Source of the DNA: Spirogloea muscicola
Taxonomy: Eukaryota; Streptophyta; Zygnematophyceae; Spirogloeales; Spirogloeaceae
Reading direction: 5' to 3'
Length of the DNA: 27,355 nt
NCBI GenBank assembly: GCA_009602725.1
Contig: WELB01000114.1
Location: 49,686 to 77,040 of the forward strand
This document shows positions 1 to 12,500 of this stretch, piece by piece. The notes beneath the pieces are model-generated. The model did no database searches. It had not been told where the DNA came from and was given only the letters and a program-made list of their open reading frames with translations. Position numbers and translations under genes: made by a program. The first letter of the stretch is position 1; each line of letters begins with the position of its first letter.

Positions 1-26
1 GCGGCGGCGGCGGCGGCGGCGGCGGC
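1..26. repeat. (GCG)n microsatellite at window edge
   Basis: Uninterrupted GCG trinucleotides open the window and run into the first visible exon of NOC1, where they would encode an alanine or glycine run. The same repeat type flanks the assembly gap and lies beside the far end of the window. Confidence 0.9.
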
Positions 27-3000
27 AAGGCCAGGGCAGCGCCTGGCGCCAGCGCCGCCGACGGGCGCGACCAGCTCGGCACGAGCGACGCTGCGGCTCT
101 CATAGGTGAGCCCGCCGTCGCACGCGCTGCTGGTCGGCATGGCTCGCATTAATGCGCAGGAATTGAACCCTCGCCCCTAAACCCTAAATTGCAAGCAAGG
201 ACCATTTAGAGTATTTACTCAGTAAGACAAGCACTTGGTAACCTCTGGTTAGTAGCCGCAAGTCAGGAAGTCAGAAAGACTAGCCGCCGGGACTAGACTT
301 TAGGCCCCTTGGTTTCCAAACCCAGAATCTCATGTTTTCTCTGTGACTTTACTCCCCGCATGGGTCGGCATGGCTCGCATTGATGCCTGGAAACTTGACC
401 CTTACCCTGAACTCCAACAAGGACCATGTAGCATAGTCACTTAGTAGCCTCTCTTTGATAGCCGCAAGTCAGAAGGACTAGCCGCCGGGACTAGAATTAA
501 GGCGCCTAAATCACAAACCCAGAGTCCTCATTTTCCACTGTGACCGTGTTCCCTGCGTGGTGGCGGCCATTGTTCAGGCGAGAGCTCGTGGCACAAGGCC
601 GCCGCCGCGGCGGCAGCGGCAGTCCTGGCTGCGCCCGAGGCGGCAGCTGAGCCAGGAGCGCCCGACGGCTCAGCTCCAGCAACGACGGCGAAGAAGGTGA
701 AGAAGGAGAAGACGGCAAAGGCGCAGGAGACGGCCGCCAGGCCGCCACCCCCCGTTGTCCGCCGCGCGCATCAAGAGCAGCCGCCAGGGAATCTCGTGGC
801 CCAAATGCGGGCCCAGGTAATTCCTCCAGTGCAGTGTCTGGCAAACCTCGGCACTTTCTTCAATCAATCAATATGTCAATGATGATTTTTAATTCCCCCG
901 CTTTGGGTGGTGATGGCGTGCTCCTCCCGCATGTTGGGTTTCTTCATGTGGCAGCCGCCATCAAGTCGCGGGCGCTGCCGGTGCACTGTCTGCATGTCTG
1001 CCGCCGCCCCCGCTGTTGCTTCGGCCTTGCCCCCTTTGTGATGATTGTTGGCCCTGGCGCAGGGCGCGGAGCTCCTACGGCTTGCCGCCGAGGTGCCACG
1101 GAAAGGGCAGTCTGCCGAGGCCCAGTTCCTGCAGCAGGCGCAGCAGTCGGGAACGTTGGAGGACAAGATTGCGGCACTGGCGCTCAGCCTGCAAGCAGAC
1201 CCGCTGGCGAGCCACCGCTCATTGGGCGCGCTCGTTGGTGAGGGGCCACTCGACCAGGCCCCAGAGTCCACAGATTCTGTGTTACTAATGATATTGACAC
1301 CTGAAGGCTTGTAAATGTGGATCCTGCACCGTAATCACTGTCCAATCCCTTGATACATTAGGCTTTATGACCCTACATTATTCTGTGGCCAAGGTAATTC
1401 CTAAACATCCCTGAACACCACCTAGTAAATCTGAGGAACGTTTGTTAGCCTTGCTTCGAATCCTCAATGTCGTATGCTAAGGTTTGCTTGCTCCAGCAGA
1501 GGACGTCAGCTTTACTGTCACCTGCCGTCGTTTCGGCTCATGCGTCCTTGCCCTTCTGCCCATGTGGTTGTGCAGGCATGATGGCGTCGAAGGGCGGTAA
1601 GCGGCAGGCTGCCGCTGCCATGGACGCGCTCCGCGAACTCTTTGTGACAAGGCAAGTGACCACAAGCCCTGTAGTATGAGCTTCAAGAGACTGAACAATC
1701 TTAGTGTGGAAACCTGAACCCGCACTTATACACGTTGCAAAGACCGTAATACACCGAAGATGGGGCAGACCCGGCTCCTTAACAACCTCCTTCACACATC
1801 ATTTGGGATATGCAGTCACGCTGATGTGGGCCCTCGCCTGCTTTCACTTGCAGCATACTGCCAGACCGCAAGCTGAGGGCCCTATCACAGCAGCCGCTGG
1901 CGCTGCTGCCAGGTGGTGAAGCCGGGCAGCGGTTGCTGCTCTTCTGGGCATTCGAGGACCATCTGAAGGAGAGGTATGACCATACCAGCATGCCCCATTC
2001 ATTGAACCGTAAAGACCTTGAAGCCAGGAATTGTACATACGTGCTCATTTGTTTGATTGCTCAAATTGACTCGTTGATGTCCCGCTGCTACATTGTACTC
2101 TAGATACGAGCAATTCGTTTTTGCCGTCGAGGCCGCAACCAAGGACAGCCTCCCATTTTACAAGGACAAGGCTCTCAAGGTAATTAGCATAATAACTGCT
2201 GCACGCTTGCAGTCTGTGGACAAATGCCAGCCTCATTCCTCTGGAATTCCCTTAAAATTAGCTTGTATGCACCTCCTTACGTCTGAGGTCTATTCAATGT
2301 AATTAGCCACTACTTCAGCCGTTTCATAGTCTTGCTTCAATCCCCCCATTGCGTCACTGCAGGCATGATGACGTGAGCTCTTGAGCATGTCTCATACATC
2401 AGACCGTATTTGAGCTCCTCAAGGCGAAGCCGGAGCAGGAGCGCCGGCTGCTTTCAGCGCTCATCAACAAGGTCCGAGCAAAATCATTTTAGATGCTTTT
2501 GGAAAGGTCACTTGCAACTCTGTGACATTTAATCTGCACAGTAAGCTGCACTTTTTGATGTCGCAATATACGAAGTTCAGAGTTGGCTGTCAGTATATAT
2601 GGCAAAGCCTAGGGTTGATCCATGCCGATCTATTGAAAATGAGCTGAGTCATCTGCAGAGTCACATGTGATGATGTCCATGGCATATCACATCCTTTTGT
2701 GACATGTGAGGCTCATGTTATCAAATTCGAGGGGAAAGCTCTTGGTACCAATCTGGAGTGGGAAGTGACTCGTTTGTATCGCCGTCTATGTCTGGGTGTG
2801 TGGTTTCAGCTGGGAGATCCAGATAGAAAGGTGGCGTCCAAAGCGGGTTACCTTCTTGGTTCCCTCCTCATTGCTCATCCCAACATGAAGGTTTCTACAT
2901 CCACTCCCCATGGTCGATTGAGTAGTGAGATCCACAGTGTTATGTTTAAACTTAACAGAGCTTCTTGTAATTGGATAGGTGTGCATCGAGCCCTCTTGGT

Positions 3001-6000
3001 GTGCACTTGTGCAGACATGCTATAAATTTGTTATAATAGCCTTGAGCACTGATACCTTGTATGTATCCCATAACCCAACACATATAACACAGATAGAGGT
3101 GACTTGCTAAACCCGCCGACTCAGTAGTAAGGGTTGCTGGAGGTGCAGATGGTGGTCGTGCAGGAGGTCGATTCATTTGTCTTCAGGTCACATATTGGTC
3201 TGCGTGCTAGGTACTATGGGGTAAGCATCACCATTGTTGACGTTTCCCGCGACTTTCATTGTGCACCTTCTCAGAAGTCTGCAGCAATTATCTGTGACAA
3301 CTCCAAGGAGCTGCTATCTGCTGTACTTGCATCAAAATTTGTTCTATGCTTTGTTGACGTTCGTGACATGTAAAGTCTAAAATGCAGTCCTGATGGACAA
3401 GTTACCTGCTGCCGGTCATGCTTGGAAGTACATTGTAAATAAGAAAGCTTCTGGGATACTTGTTGGAATGCATAAAATGGAGTCAACTTTCACTAACGGC
3501 TGTTTGCAATTTTCAAACCCTTTATTTGTGCTATTAGCCACCTTGTACTAAACATCAGCCTCATCCTACTGTTGCCTGTGCGGCAGACGGTGTTCCTGAA
3601 CCAGATAGTCCTGAGCCACAAGGGCGACGGTCCGAAGCTTGCGAAGCTGCTGCTGGACATCTACTTCGCCCTCTTCAAGGTCATTCATCCCGATTAGCAA
3701 GCTCCATAATGTGCCTTGAAAACCCGTTGTGATTTCACCAGGCTGCAGTTGTGTACATGTACTGCTGAGTGCGGCAGGTCAGAACCTCTTCACCCCAAGC
3801 ACTGCTACTTATGATTGACTGGTAACCTTAAACATGTATATTGAAGGCAATCACGGCAGGAGAGCTTAAGGAGAGGCCGGATGCCGGCGGAGGAAAGAAA
3901 ACAGCTTTCAGTAAAGACCGAAAGCGACATACCAAGCTCAAGCAGCAGCAGCAGAGCCAGGAAGAGGGCGTGGAGGCGGACTCGCGGCTCCTCTCTGCGC
4001 TCCTCACGGTATTCAAGTCTCTGCTCATACCCAAACCCTGCTTAATTGGGTCGTACCAGATAAGTCGTGTACATTGTCAGAAGTAGCTACTACCATTGAC
4101 AGCAGTGCCAGGTAGTTTGCTAAGTGGCTGACAACCAGTGCTCAGGACTGCTGACGTGCCAGATTCTATACAGGACAATATTCAGGATGTACCTAAGGCA
4201 GGTCCTCCAGTGGCCTGCAATTGCCCTGCCACGCTCCCTCAATCGCTCTGCGCCACCCACATTGACAGCTGGTCTTTCGTGTTTGCTCCTTACCAGGGCG
4301 TTAATCGGGCCTTCCCGTACGTTGCCACTGAGGACGTGGAAGAGGTCGTGGAGGAGCACACGCCCGTCCTCTTCCGCATGGTTGGTGCAGACAGCCCCGT
4401 GACCTTTTCCCAGTGTGCACTTTTATTTTGCTATTAGTCCGGCAATGGTACCGCTGCTGAGATAGCTACATACTTCAAGCTGGCATCAAGGGGTAGGGAG
4501 GACTTTCACCTCTCTTCTTCTCAGTCATGACGTATATAGGTTAACACTAACCCTTTTTGTTTGTAGACCTGATCTGATGCTGGTCATGCTTAAACTCGTA
4601 GATGGGTAACAACAGGGGGATTGATTGTTGTACTTGCCTGCCTGAAAAATTAGTGATAACGGCCTGATATACTTTGATGACTGCTCAGACTGTTTGTGTT
4701 TCATGGGTCCATGGAGTAGGTCCACTCTGGCAATGTGAACCTGGCAGTGCAGGCGCTGACCCTCATGCACCAGCTGACGGTAGCGCGGGCGGCGACGTCT
4801 GACCGCTTCTTCCGGGCGCTCTACTCTGTCCTCCTCTCCCCTGCCTTGGCCAAGTCCTCCAAGGTGCACGAATCTGGTCCATATAATCTGTCATTACAAC
4901 TCGACCAGTCCCCATACTCTACATAACGGACCAAGCTCACAAAACTCAATAAGGATCAGATTACTGAGTCTTTGAGTCTTTGACTCTAGGCCGCGAGCAC
5001 ACTATGTGCTGTTTGTTGCAAGCATTGTGCAAGCAAGCTTCAAAAATCTATAGGCATAACATAAGGTTTTGGCAGCAGTTTTTAAGAACACCTAACATGA
5101 AGATGTTTGCTTCAAGGAACAAATGTGTGGACATATGCACTCATAGGTACACCTTGAAAATCGATGGTAATTGAATAAATGCTACTCAAATGGAAGCTCT
5201 TATATTCAGCTCGGTGGTACAAAGCCTACAAGTTACACGTCCTCTACTATTTGTACTTTGGTAGGGCATCTGACGGGCTTCTGTGAGCTGCAACAGGCAG
5301 CAATGTTCTTCAGCATTCTCTTCAAGTCTATCAAGTCAGACCTCAATATCAAGCGGGTGGCAGCCTTCACCAAGCGCCTCATGCAGGTGCTCAGTGCAGT
5401 GGCTCCGTTGGTCCTCCATGTTCAGATTACCAAGCATATTGCTCGTTTCTGTGCTAAGTATCTTGCACATTGATTTGTTGCTGATTATGACATGCACCTA
5501 TTCCACAATTTACAAGTCATGACATGAACTCTTTTATCAAGAGTTGCTGCTGCAGGTATCATTGCAGCAGCCTGCTTCATTCGTCTGCGGCGCGCTCATG
5601 CTGGTGTCAGAGGTTTTGAAGGCACGGCCTATGCTCTGGTAATCTTATCTGAAGACTTAAGCTCAAAGACAAGGGTTTCTGAGTGCAAAGGGCTTAAACA
5701 GAAGTCTCATGTCCATCACTCAGCTACCTGTGATGATGACTGCCTCAATTAAGAATGTTGTCAGTGCAAGCCGATAGTTGCACAAGAGGCATTGTAATCT
5801 GTACCAAGGAACTGATGTGGGCTTGTGTTCATTCATGATCCTGCAGGAGTGCACTTTTGCAGCCAATGGAGCAGGACGATGAGCTCGAGCACTTTGTGGA
5901 CCTCCCAGAGGACGGCGAAGCTGCCAGAAGCGAGAGCAGGGTTCGATCGAGCGCCGGCAATCACGCTGGCGAACTAGAAGCAGATGAGAAAGGTGACTAT

Positions 6001-8385
6001 GATGCTCGCGAGGGCATGGAAGGTGACCGCATCGATGTGGATGACGAAGACAACGACAACGAGAGCGGCGATGCTCTTCACGAAGCTGAGGAAGATCGTG
6101 ACGATGAGGATGACGACAATCACTTGTTGTCGAAGCAATTGAGAAAGCCGAGAGGAGAAACTGGGCATCTGCAGAGGACCCCTGGCGTACAATCTGAGCA
6201 AAGCGACTCTAACAGGCAGCAGGCAAGCAGTGGCACAGTGCACAAGGCGGGCAGCCGGTGGCCACCCAAGGGCAGCTACGACGCTCGCGCCCGGGACCCG
6301 TGTTACAGGTCACTATTAAGATTATTGGCATAGCTGCCCTTCTTGACAGTTGCACTTGCACTTAAGATGTGTCATCAGTTCGACTGTACGTTAGAAAAGA
6401 TCTCTGTTTAAGGCTGGCGCGCTCATTTGTAAGTGACTATGAAGTGTACGGCAGTCTCAATTGCCTCACTGTGGTAGTCATTAGCTCATCTTCAGCCATC
6501 CATGCAGTCCAGAGAGGGTCCAGACACCCACTCAACTGTCGTCATGTATAACCCCTGGCTCGGTGTGTACGTGGACAACAATCTTGTAGTCCCACTTTTG
6601 TCAGTCATGTTAGTCACTTTTGACAGTCCTTGGGAACGTTGCAATCTGCAGAGGTTAGCTTCTTTAGCTGATAAAATGGCAACACCTTTGATTATCTACT
6701 CAGTGGCCTTGGATGCAGCGGTGCCGAGAAGGCATGCTGGTGGGAGATCAATGGGCTGGCGGCGCACGTGCACCCATCAGTCGCCGCCATGGCCCGCACG
6801 CTGCTGTCGGGCGCCAATGTGGCGTACAGTGGCGACCCTCTCAGGGACCTGGCGCTCGGCGCATTCCTCGACCGCTTTGCCGAGAAGAAGCCCAAGGCCC
6901 AACGAGGGCAGAGGAGAGGGGAGGTGGACAGCGTAACAGTGAGGGGCTTGTCACTGATGCAGCCGCTCCGCAAGGTCTGCTGGTCGTACTTGCTGTTTGC
7001 CGCTGCTTGGGAGTCCTTGAGCTGCTTCTGCTTTGTATTGAGAAAATAATGTCAAACATGTGCGCTAATCTGCATTGGCACATGACACATGGGTCCTCTA
7101 GATCTATAGCATTCCCATTGCATGGGTGAGGTAATTAGATGCCTGTATGACAAATGCTCAACATGCAACATGACATCTATAGGCAACAAAACATGAATGA
7201 GGAATTTGATATACACAATGCTATGCAAGATACAATTGCTATTACCTTCAAGATGTTTACTATCATCTGGACCTTGACAATGTCTACTTTCTACCCTCAA
7301 CCTTGCTGTGCATCTTGTGGTTCTTGTTGTCCTACCTTGTCCTTAATCAGGCGGTGCCTCCTTGTCCGCGTGCCTCACAGGATGAAAGCCAGGGTTTATG
7401 GCCACTTAGTGGTGAGGAGTTTGGGCAGCTCAAGGAGGACGAGGTGCCCACTGAGGCAGTCTTCTTCCACAAATTCTATGCAACAAAGGCGTTGAGAAAG
7501 GGGGCGCCGGCCAAGAAGCGCAGGAAGGGAAAGGGCGACGATGAGGAGTCCGATGATGCGGTGGTTGGGGGGGATGCGGAAAGCGACGGTGATGGCGATG
7601 ACGAGGAGGGCGAGGATGACAATGAGGACGAGGAGGACATGGATCTGGACGAGGACGATGATCACAACGACGGTGAAGTGGAGGACAAGGTGGAGGTTGA
7701 CAACAACGTCAGTGAGGAAGAGGGCACACTTGAGAAGAATAGAATATTAAGTACCAGCAGCATTAGTGACGATGACGCAGAAGGCAGCGACCTCGACAGC
7801 GCCGAGATTGACGAGTGGCTCGAAGCTGAGGATGGGGTGGAGGATGCTGCCCAGACAGAGAACGGCCGCTCGTACGACGCGCTGAATGAGGCCTGGCAGT
7901 TTGCCGACGAGCTGATAGGAGACGACGCTGGTCAGGCGACTGAGGAAGCAGGCCTCATAAGGCAAGCACGAAAGAGCACGAAGAAAAGGGCTGCGACTGC
8001 TGGGGGCGCCACGAAGAACGGCGACGACAAGAGCAGGCCAGACCTTGTGGTGGACGGCGAAAGCCACGGAGACGGCGACGCAGCAGGCGATGATACTGAC
8101 GAGGACATTGAGGTGGGCCAGGTGCCGGAGGTTGATGTGGGGTCCTCAGTCAAGACTCACAACTTGGACGACGGTGAGGTGCTGAGGCAGCGCCTCAAGA
8201 AGAAGAGGAGAAAGGCGGGCGAGAGCCCGTTTGCTGCGGCTGAGGACTACGTCGACGTTGTCAGTGGCGACCGCAGTGGCAGCCAACACGAAGCTCCAGC
8301 CCAGCTCAGTAGCCGTGCAGCAAAGCGGCAGCAAGCAAGTGCTCAAGGTAGTAGAACAAAGGCCGAGCTTCAGAGATCCTCGTGA
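1..8385 (+). CDS. NOC1: Ribosome-biogenesis factor NOC1/MAK21 (CEBPZ, CCAAT-binding-factor family), 5' partial
   Basis: The product belongs to the Noc1/Mak21/CEBPZ family, nucleolar proteins that work with Noc2 in assembly and export of pre-60S ribosomal subunits. Exons read: 1-105, 578-816, 1063-1237, 1576-1651, 1854-1973, 2104-2179, 2403-2471, 2810-2890, 3149-3220, 3587-3679, 3847-4008, 4297-4380, 4720-4863, 5297-5386, 5556-5638, 5847-6308, 6719-6974 and 7351-8385. All junctions are phase-consistent and give about 1139 residues plus stop. Diagnostic stretches are LGDPDRKVASKAGYLL (2810), TVFLNQIVLSHK (3587), SRLLSALLT+GVNRAFPY across 4008/4297, NVNLAVQALTL (4720), FVCGALMLVSEVLKARP (5556), YSGDPLRDLALGAFLDRF (6719) and EAVFFHKFY (7351). 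The C-terminal exon is a long Asp/Glu-rich tail followed by basic clusters, as in homologues. A polyalanine and lysine-rich stretch lies near the N-terminus and a polyglutamine run near 3940. The start codon lies upstream of the window. Exon 1 is the least certain. Confidence 0.94.
132..560 (+). repeat. Diverged tandem duplication of about 200-230 bp in NOC1 intron 1
   Basis: Unit 1 (about 132-362) and unit 2 (about 363-560) align throughout. Both begin with GGTCGGCATGGCTCGCATT. Both share the block AGCCGCAAGTCAG and ACTAGCCGCCGGGACTAGA, and both end in an AAACCCAGA...CATTTTC/CATGTTTTC...CTGTGAC segment. The second unit is somewhat shorter. No coding potential is seen; the duplication lies between exons 1 and 2. 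Confidence 0.85.
175..188. repeat. Interstitial telomere-type tract (CCCTAAA)2
   Basis: Two perfect CCCTAAA units lie inside the first tandem unit of NOC1 intron 1. This is the Arabidopsis-type telomere repeat read on the C strand. Confidence 0.75.
1652..1853 (+). other. GC-AG intron of NOC1
   Basis: The exon ends ACAAG and the intron starts GCAAGT, the known consensus for the minor GC donor class. It ends TTTCACTTGCAG. Splicing here joins AG to C (Ser) and gives FVT-S-ILPDRKLRALSQ, which follows the family alignment. No GT donor at this position restores the frame. Confidence 0.8.
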
Positions 8386-8551
8386 ATGGACGCAGTACAG
8401 CTGATCATGGTAAGCTGGGCTGTTTCTGGCGGCATGGTCATCTATGTGGCCCATCAAGTGCAAGTTGAGAACCATCAAAGAGCTCGCAGAGGTCTGGGCA
8501 AGCTCCTGGAAGTGCTGTTGATAACTAGACAACAGCAGGCAATAATTATAA

Positions 8552-8578
8552 TGTAAAGAAAAAAAAAATAAAAAAAAA
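8552..8578 (+). terminator. Probable NOC1 polyadenylation region (TGTAA followed by A-rich tract)
   Basis: TGTAA, the usual poly(A) signal of green algae, lies about 167 bases after the NOC1 stop. It runs straight into A-rich DNA (about 10 A, one T, then 9 A). The genomic A tract is not needed for polyadenylation and may instead be a trace of an old retroposed end. Confidence 0.45.
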
Positions 8579-9594
8579 GCACGATGGCAACTCAGCCCTC
8601 TGACCTCATTGAAGTTCAAATACTTGCACTTGCAACAATTTGCCTTGCAAAAATCTTCCGATGCTTTGCGCTTAGCCATGGGCGTAAGGAATTAGCCAAG
8701 ATCATCATAGCCACTTCTAAGCCAAAGATACTGTATGACCAGAACCCTGTTGCCAAAGGAATTCACTGCACCTGCATGAGGTCGCAGAGTGGCTTGCCAT
8801 AAGACGCAGTGGCTATTTGGAGTAAGCCAGAGATTGGACGTAGTGATGCAAAACTTGCCCATCTCTTTCACGCTCCCACAACGAGTCTTGCACACCACTG
8901 TAACTTGAGGCCCTTACTAGCAACCAACAATCAGGCCTTCATTGAAGGCGACTTCTCGGAGTGTAAATGTTGCTGCAAGTGCGCACTAGCTTGCAGGAGT
9001 AGGGCAGATGACTGTAACTGCATGAATAGGCGCAAGCATAAGGAATAATTACAGAATAAACTGACTAGAGCTTAAACTTTAGCTACAAGCCCACTCTGTG
9101 CTAGTCGCCTTGCCTTTAAATGCTGTGCTAGCCATAGCAGCAGGTTTAGCCCACACAAATTCATCACTCTGAGTGAGCGAAGCGTGACATGCATCTGATG
9201 CAGACGACATGCTGGCAGACTGTTCATTGTACAAAGTTAGTGCATCAGCGCGTTAATCTCAAAAGTAAATGGTGAGGAAGACGCGTGCACAATCCGAGCA
9301 ATCACTGACACAGGAGCTAAATGATCGTAAAACCAACTCAGACGAATTAGCACATCGAGAAGGCCACTCCTGTGACCAGTAACTTAGTTTATAGTATATG
9401 CACATTGTGACATGGACACTCCAGCTTACAGGTACTGTCGCAAGCTCATTGATATGAGCTGTGCAGAAGAAGCTGGTCAATGGCTGGCAGACACAGATAG
9501 CAATAGCCATTGTGCTGTGAGGCATGTAGCGCCAATATCAAGATCAGCTATTCAAGAAAAGAATATAATGAGAGAAGCCAAGTCGGTGAAGAAT
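8579..9594. other. Convergent intergenic region and 3' UTRs, no gene recognised
   Basis: This lies between the stop of the plus-strand NOC1 gene and the stop of the minus-strand EEP gene. The short open frames here look random in composition and show no motif or exon-like borders. TTACA (TGTAA on the minus strand) occurs near 9425 and near 9047; either could be the poly(A) signal of the EEP gene. Confidence 0.6.
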
Positions 9595-12500
9595 TCACGC
9601 GACAGCCTGGAATACGGCTGTCAATGGGGCATGATCTGACAATGTAAAATTGTCGGGCCACTTTCCAAGCTCAGTCTCAGGGGGGTAAAAATGCGCTTCT
9701 TTGACTGCAAAGCTGAACCCATGAGAATGGCCATCCTCCATGCCATTCTCTAGGGAAAGATCTCGCACAAGTCCTACATGTCAAGAACCAGCATGATAAG
9801 ATTTGGTGCAACAAGGCAGAACGTCACGTATTTTTATCAGCAAGACATGCTCAAGATTGCCAACTTGCTCAAGAGAGACTACTGTCTTACCAGCGGCTAT
9901 GCAGTCTTCCAGCTTATGTCTAACTGCTAGTTGTCTGTCACATTCCAAAATTGAGTCTCTCATTCGCGACTCCACCGCCTGCAACACATTGAGAGAAAGC
10001 TGAGGTAGTCTGCCAAAGGAGGAGGAGGGGCAACCCTGCAGTGTTGTTACGCGGGTAACTTAGCTCCGTGATGAATAAGTGGCACTTAGTGACGACATTC
10101 TGCCCTGGAGGACAGATGGTGCGAGGGGAGGTGGAAGAGACGAAGATGGTACATGGGCTGGAGCTTGAAGACTGGAGGTAGGTGCAGGGCTGTCAGCATG
10201 GCCGTGAGGGGACTGCTGGAATGCATTGCTTGCAGTGGGTAACCAAGGTTGCTCGACAATGCCGGTGGCTTCTTTGATTCTGGTGTAAGCCTCCTCCATT
10301 GTTGGTGTGCTAAGCAAGTTCTGTGGAAACGGGGGTTGACACCAGCTGAGCATCAAGGCTTCCTTCCCTATGTTCAGCCCATTGGGACGACTTTACTGCA
10401 ACAAGGGAGGGGAGGACTGACGACCCCTTGAAGCCCAAGCGTATGGGAGCAAGCAGATATGCTATGCACCTTAAATTCTTCATAGTCAATGTAACCATTG
10501 CCGTCGGTGTCAGCAGAGTCCATCAGCTCCACAATCTCTTTTCTTGTAAGTCCCACTGACTCGCTGCTGGTGAGGCCCAACTGCAAACAGTACCGGTCAA
10601 TTTTGAAGCTTAACAGACAACTCAAGTCTGGGGGGTCACGCTTACGACAATGTCTGCATGGATGTCCCAACATCATGGCTCGTATCGAGTCAGCAAACCT
10701 TGTCCATGGCTGTTTGAAAGTCCTTCAAAGTCACGCGATCATCCCCGTCGCTTCCATCTTCCATGAAGAACTCAAAAGCAGCCCTTTGATTCAGCCCAAA
10801 TTCTCTGAGCTTCGCCTGCCATGCACGTTGGTCATATGCAACCAAGCTGTCACATTGCTGTCACTTGTTGTCACAGTCTTTGATTGACGAACAGCAAAGC
10901 AAGAAAATTGCTCCGCTGGCAGCGATCTCGTCATGAAAAGAGCCATGACTTTGCATAGGAGTAACTGCACAGCTGTAAGTGAAGCATTCCTGCGTGAGAT
11001 ACCTTGATCATGCCAAATACAGCTGCCTTCCAATCAGCGGTCAATGGCTTTGTTTGACCGACGGGGTTTAGTAGCCATATGAAGTCTACTCCACAAATGT
11101 TGCCACGATGGTTCTTATGACTCACCCACTGCATCAGAATAACATCTGTACATCAGCGAAGCATCAAAACTCAATGATCGTGTGACGTCTACTGGATGGA
11201 TGATGGAACAAGCGGCGTGACTCAAGCGGAGCTTCTTGGCGGCCTTGGTTTCCATGTCCAGAAACTGCTTGACAGAGAGCCTTGAGAAGGCTCAAGCTAG
11301 CAATGTCTTTTAGCTAGCGACACGACCCATTGGCGCATAAGCAGAAGCCTATATAATAACACGATAGTAATGACAAGTATGACAATTCAGTAAATGCTAC
11401 CTCATTTGCTGCATGGACATCCCATATGATGTATGTTACAGTTCCATGTGGTTGATTTGATTCAGCTATACTCCTGTTCCAACGCCTTCATCAGCCTTAC
11501 CTCACACAGATTCATGCAAATAGCTGACTCTCAGCTTAGCAACAGTTCGAAATTACTTAATCAAGGCGAGTGACAAACCTTCTGACGTTCAGTGTCTGTG
11601 TACTTGTGCGCCAGATCAAATGACGAAACAAATCCTTGAGATCGCAAGAATTTGTAAACTTGGCCCCTCTTACTGCCATTCCAATCTCTGTTCATGGTAG
11701 AAAACACACAACACGTCATGGCCGAGGCCAAAACTGTGACTTGCACTGATTGATGTCCATGGATAAATTTAGCTCATGTTGAGAAAGAGGCAATGAGTAA
11801 GCAATAAAAGTAAAATACAGCGGTTTTAGTGATCTACGTATTCCGGGTCCCCTTATGCATTCCAAGTGAAATACCCGCAGAGAATGATGGGCATGAGTGG
11901 GAGATTGTTTGCAAGCTTATAGTTTTCCACATACTCCAAGATTTTGTAAGCCTGCGAAAGAGTATCAACGTCAAGAATGAGCATAGAAGAATCATTGACG
12001 TATCAATTGAACAAGGATCCAACCAAACTCGTCCATATTCACAATTCAAAACCTAGCATGCAGGGTTTAAGTCGGGGTATTCAAACACCCCGACTGCAAG
12101 CAAAGCAGAACGTAATCAATGAATGCACACCTCCCCTATCGTGACCTATGATGTCACTGAGCATATCAAAGGATCAAGAGGACATCCTTAAAACCTTAAG
12201 CCCAGGTTGCCATACTGCACAAGTGAAGTGGGTCATGGTCATGTTGACCATCACAGGAAGCGCAGGTGATTGTCATACCTGACGCAAGCGGATGAGGCAA
12301 GAGTTTGCATTGTGAGGGAAAAGAAGGTGTGTGTTCAGCAGAAGCATCTCCAACGGCCCACCATCAGCCCCTGCTAACTTTGATTTGACACGAAGAAGTT
12401 GCGCAACACGATCACCACAGTCATGAAAGAGCAACTCTTTGTAGTCTACAACCGAGAGCTTGGATGTATCAATGGCTGTTATGAGTCCTGCAAATGACAT

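Noticed and set aside
8146-8679. 177-codon minus-strand frame overlapping the NOC1 3' end
   Set aside because: It is antisense to the confirmed acidic C-terminal exon, and its Leu/Ser-rich composition follows from the complementary strand.
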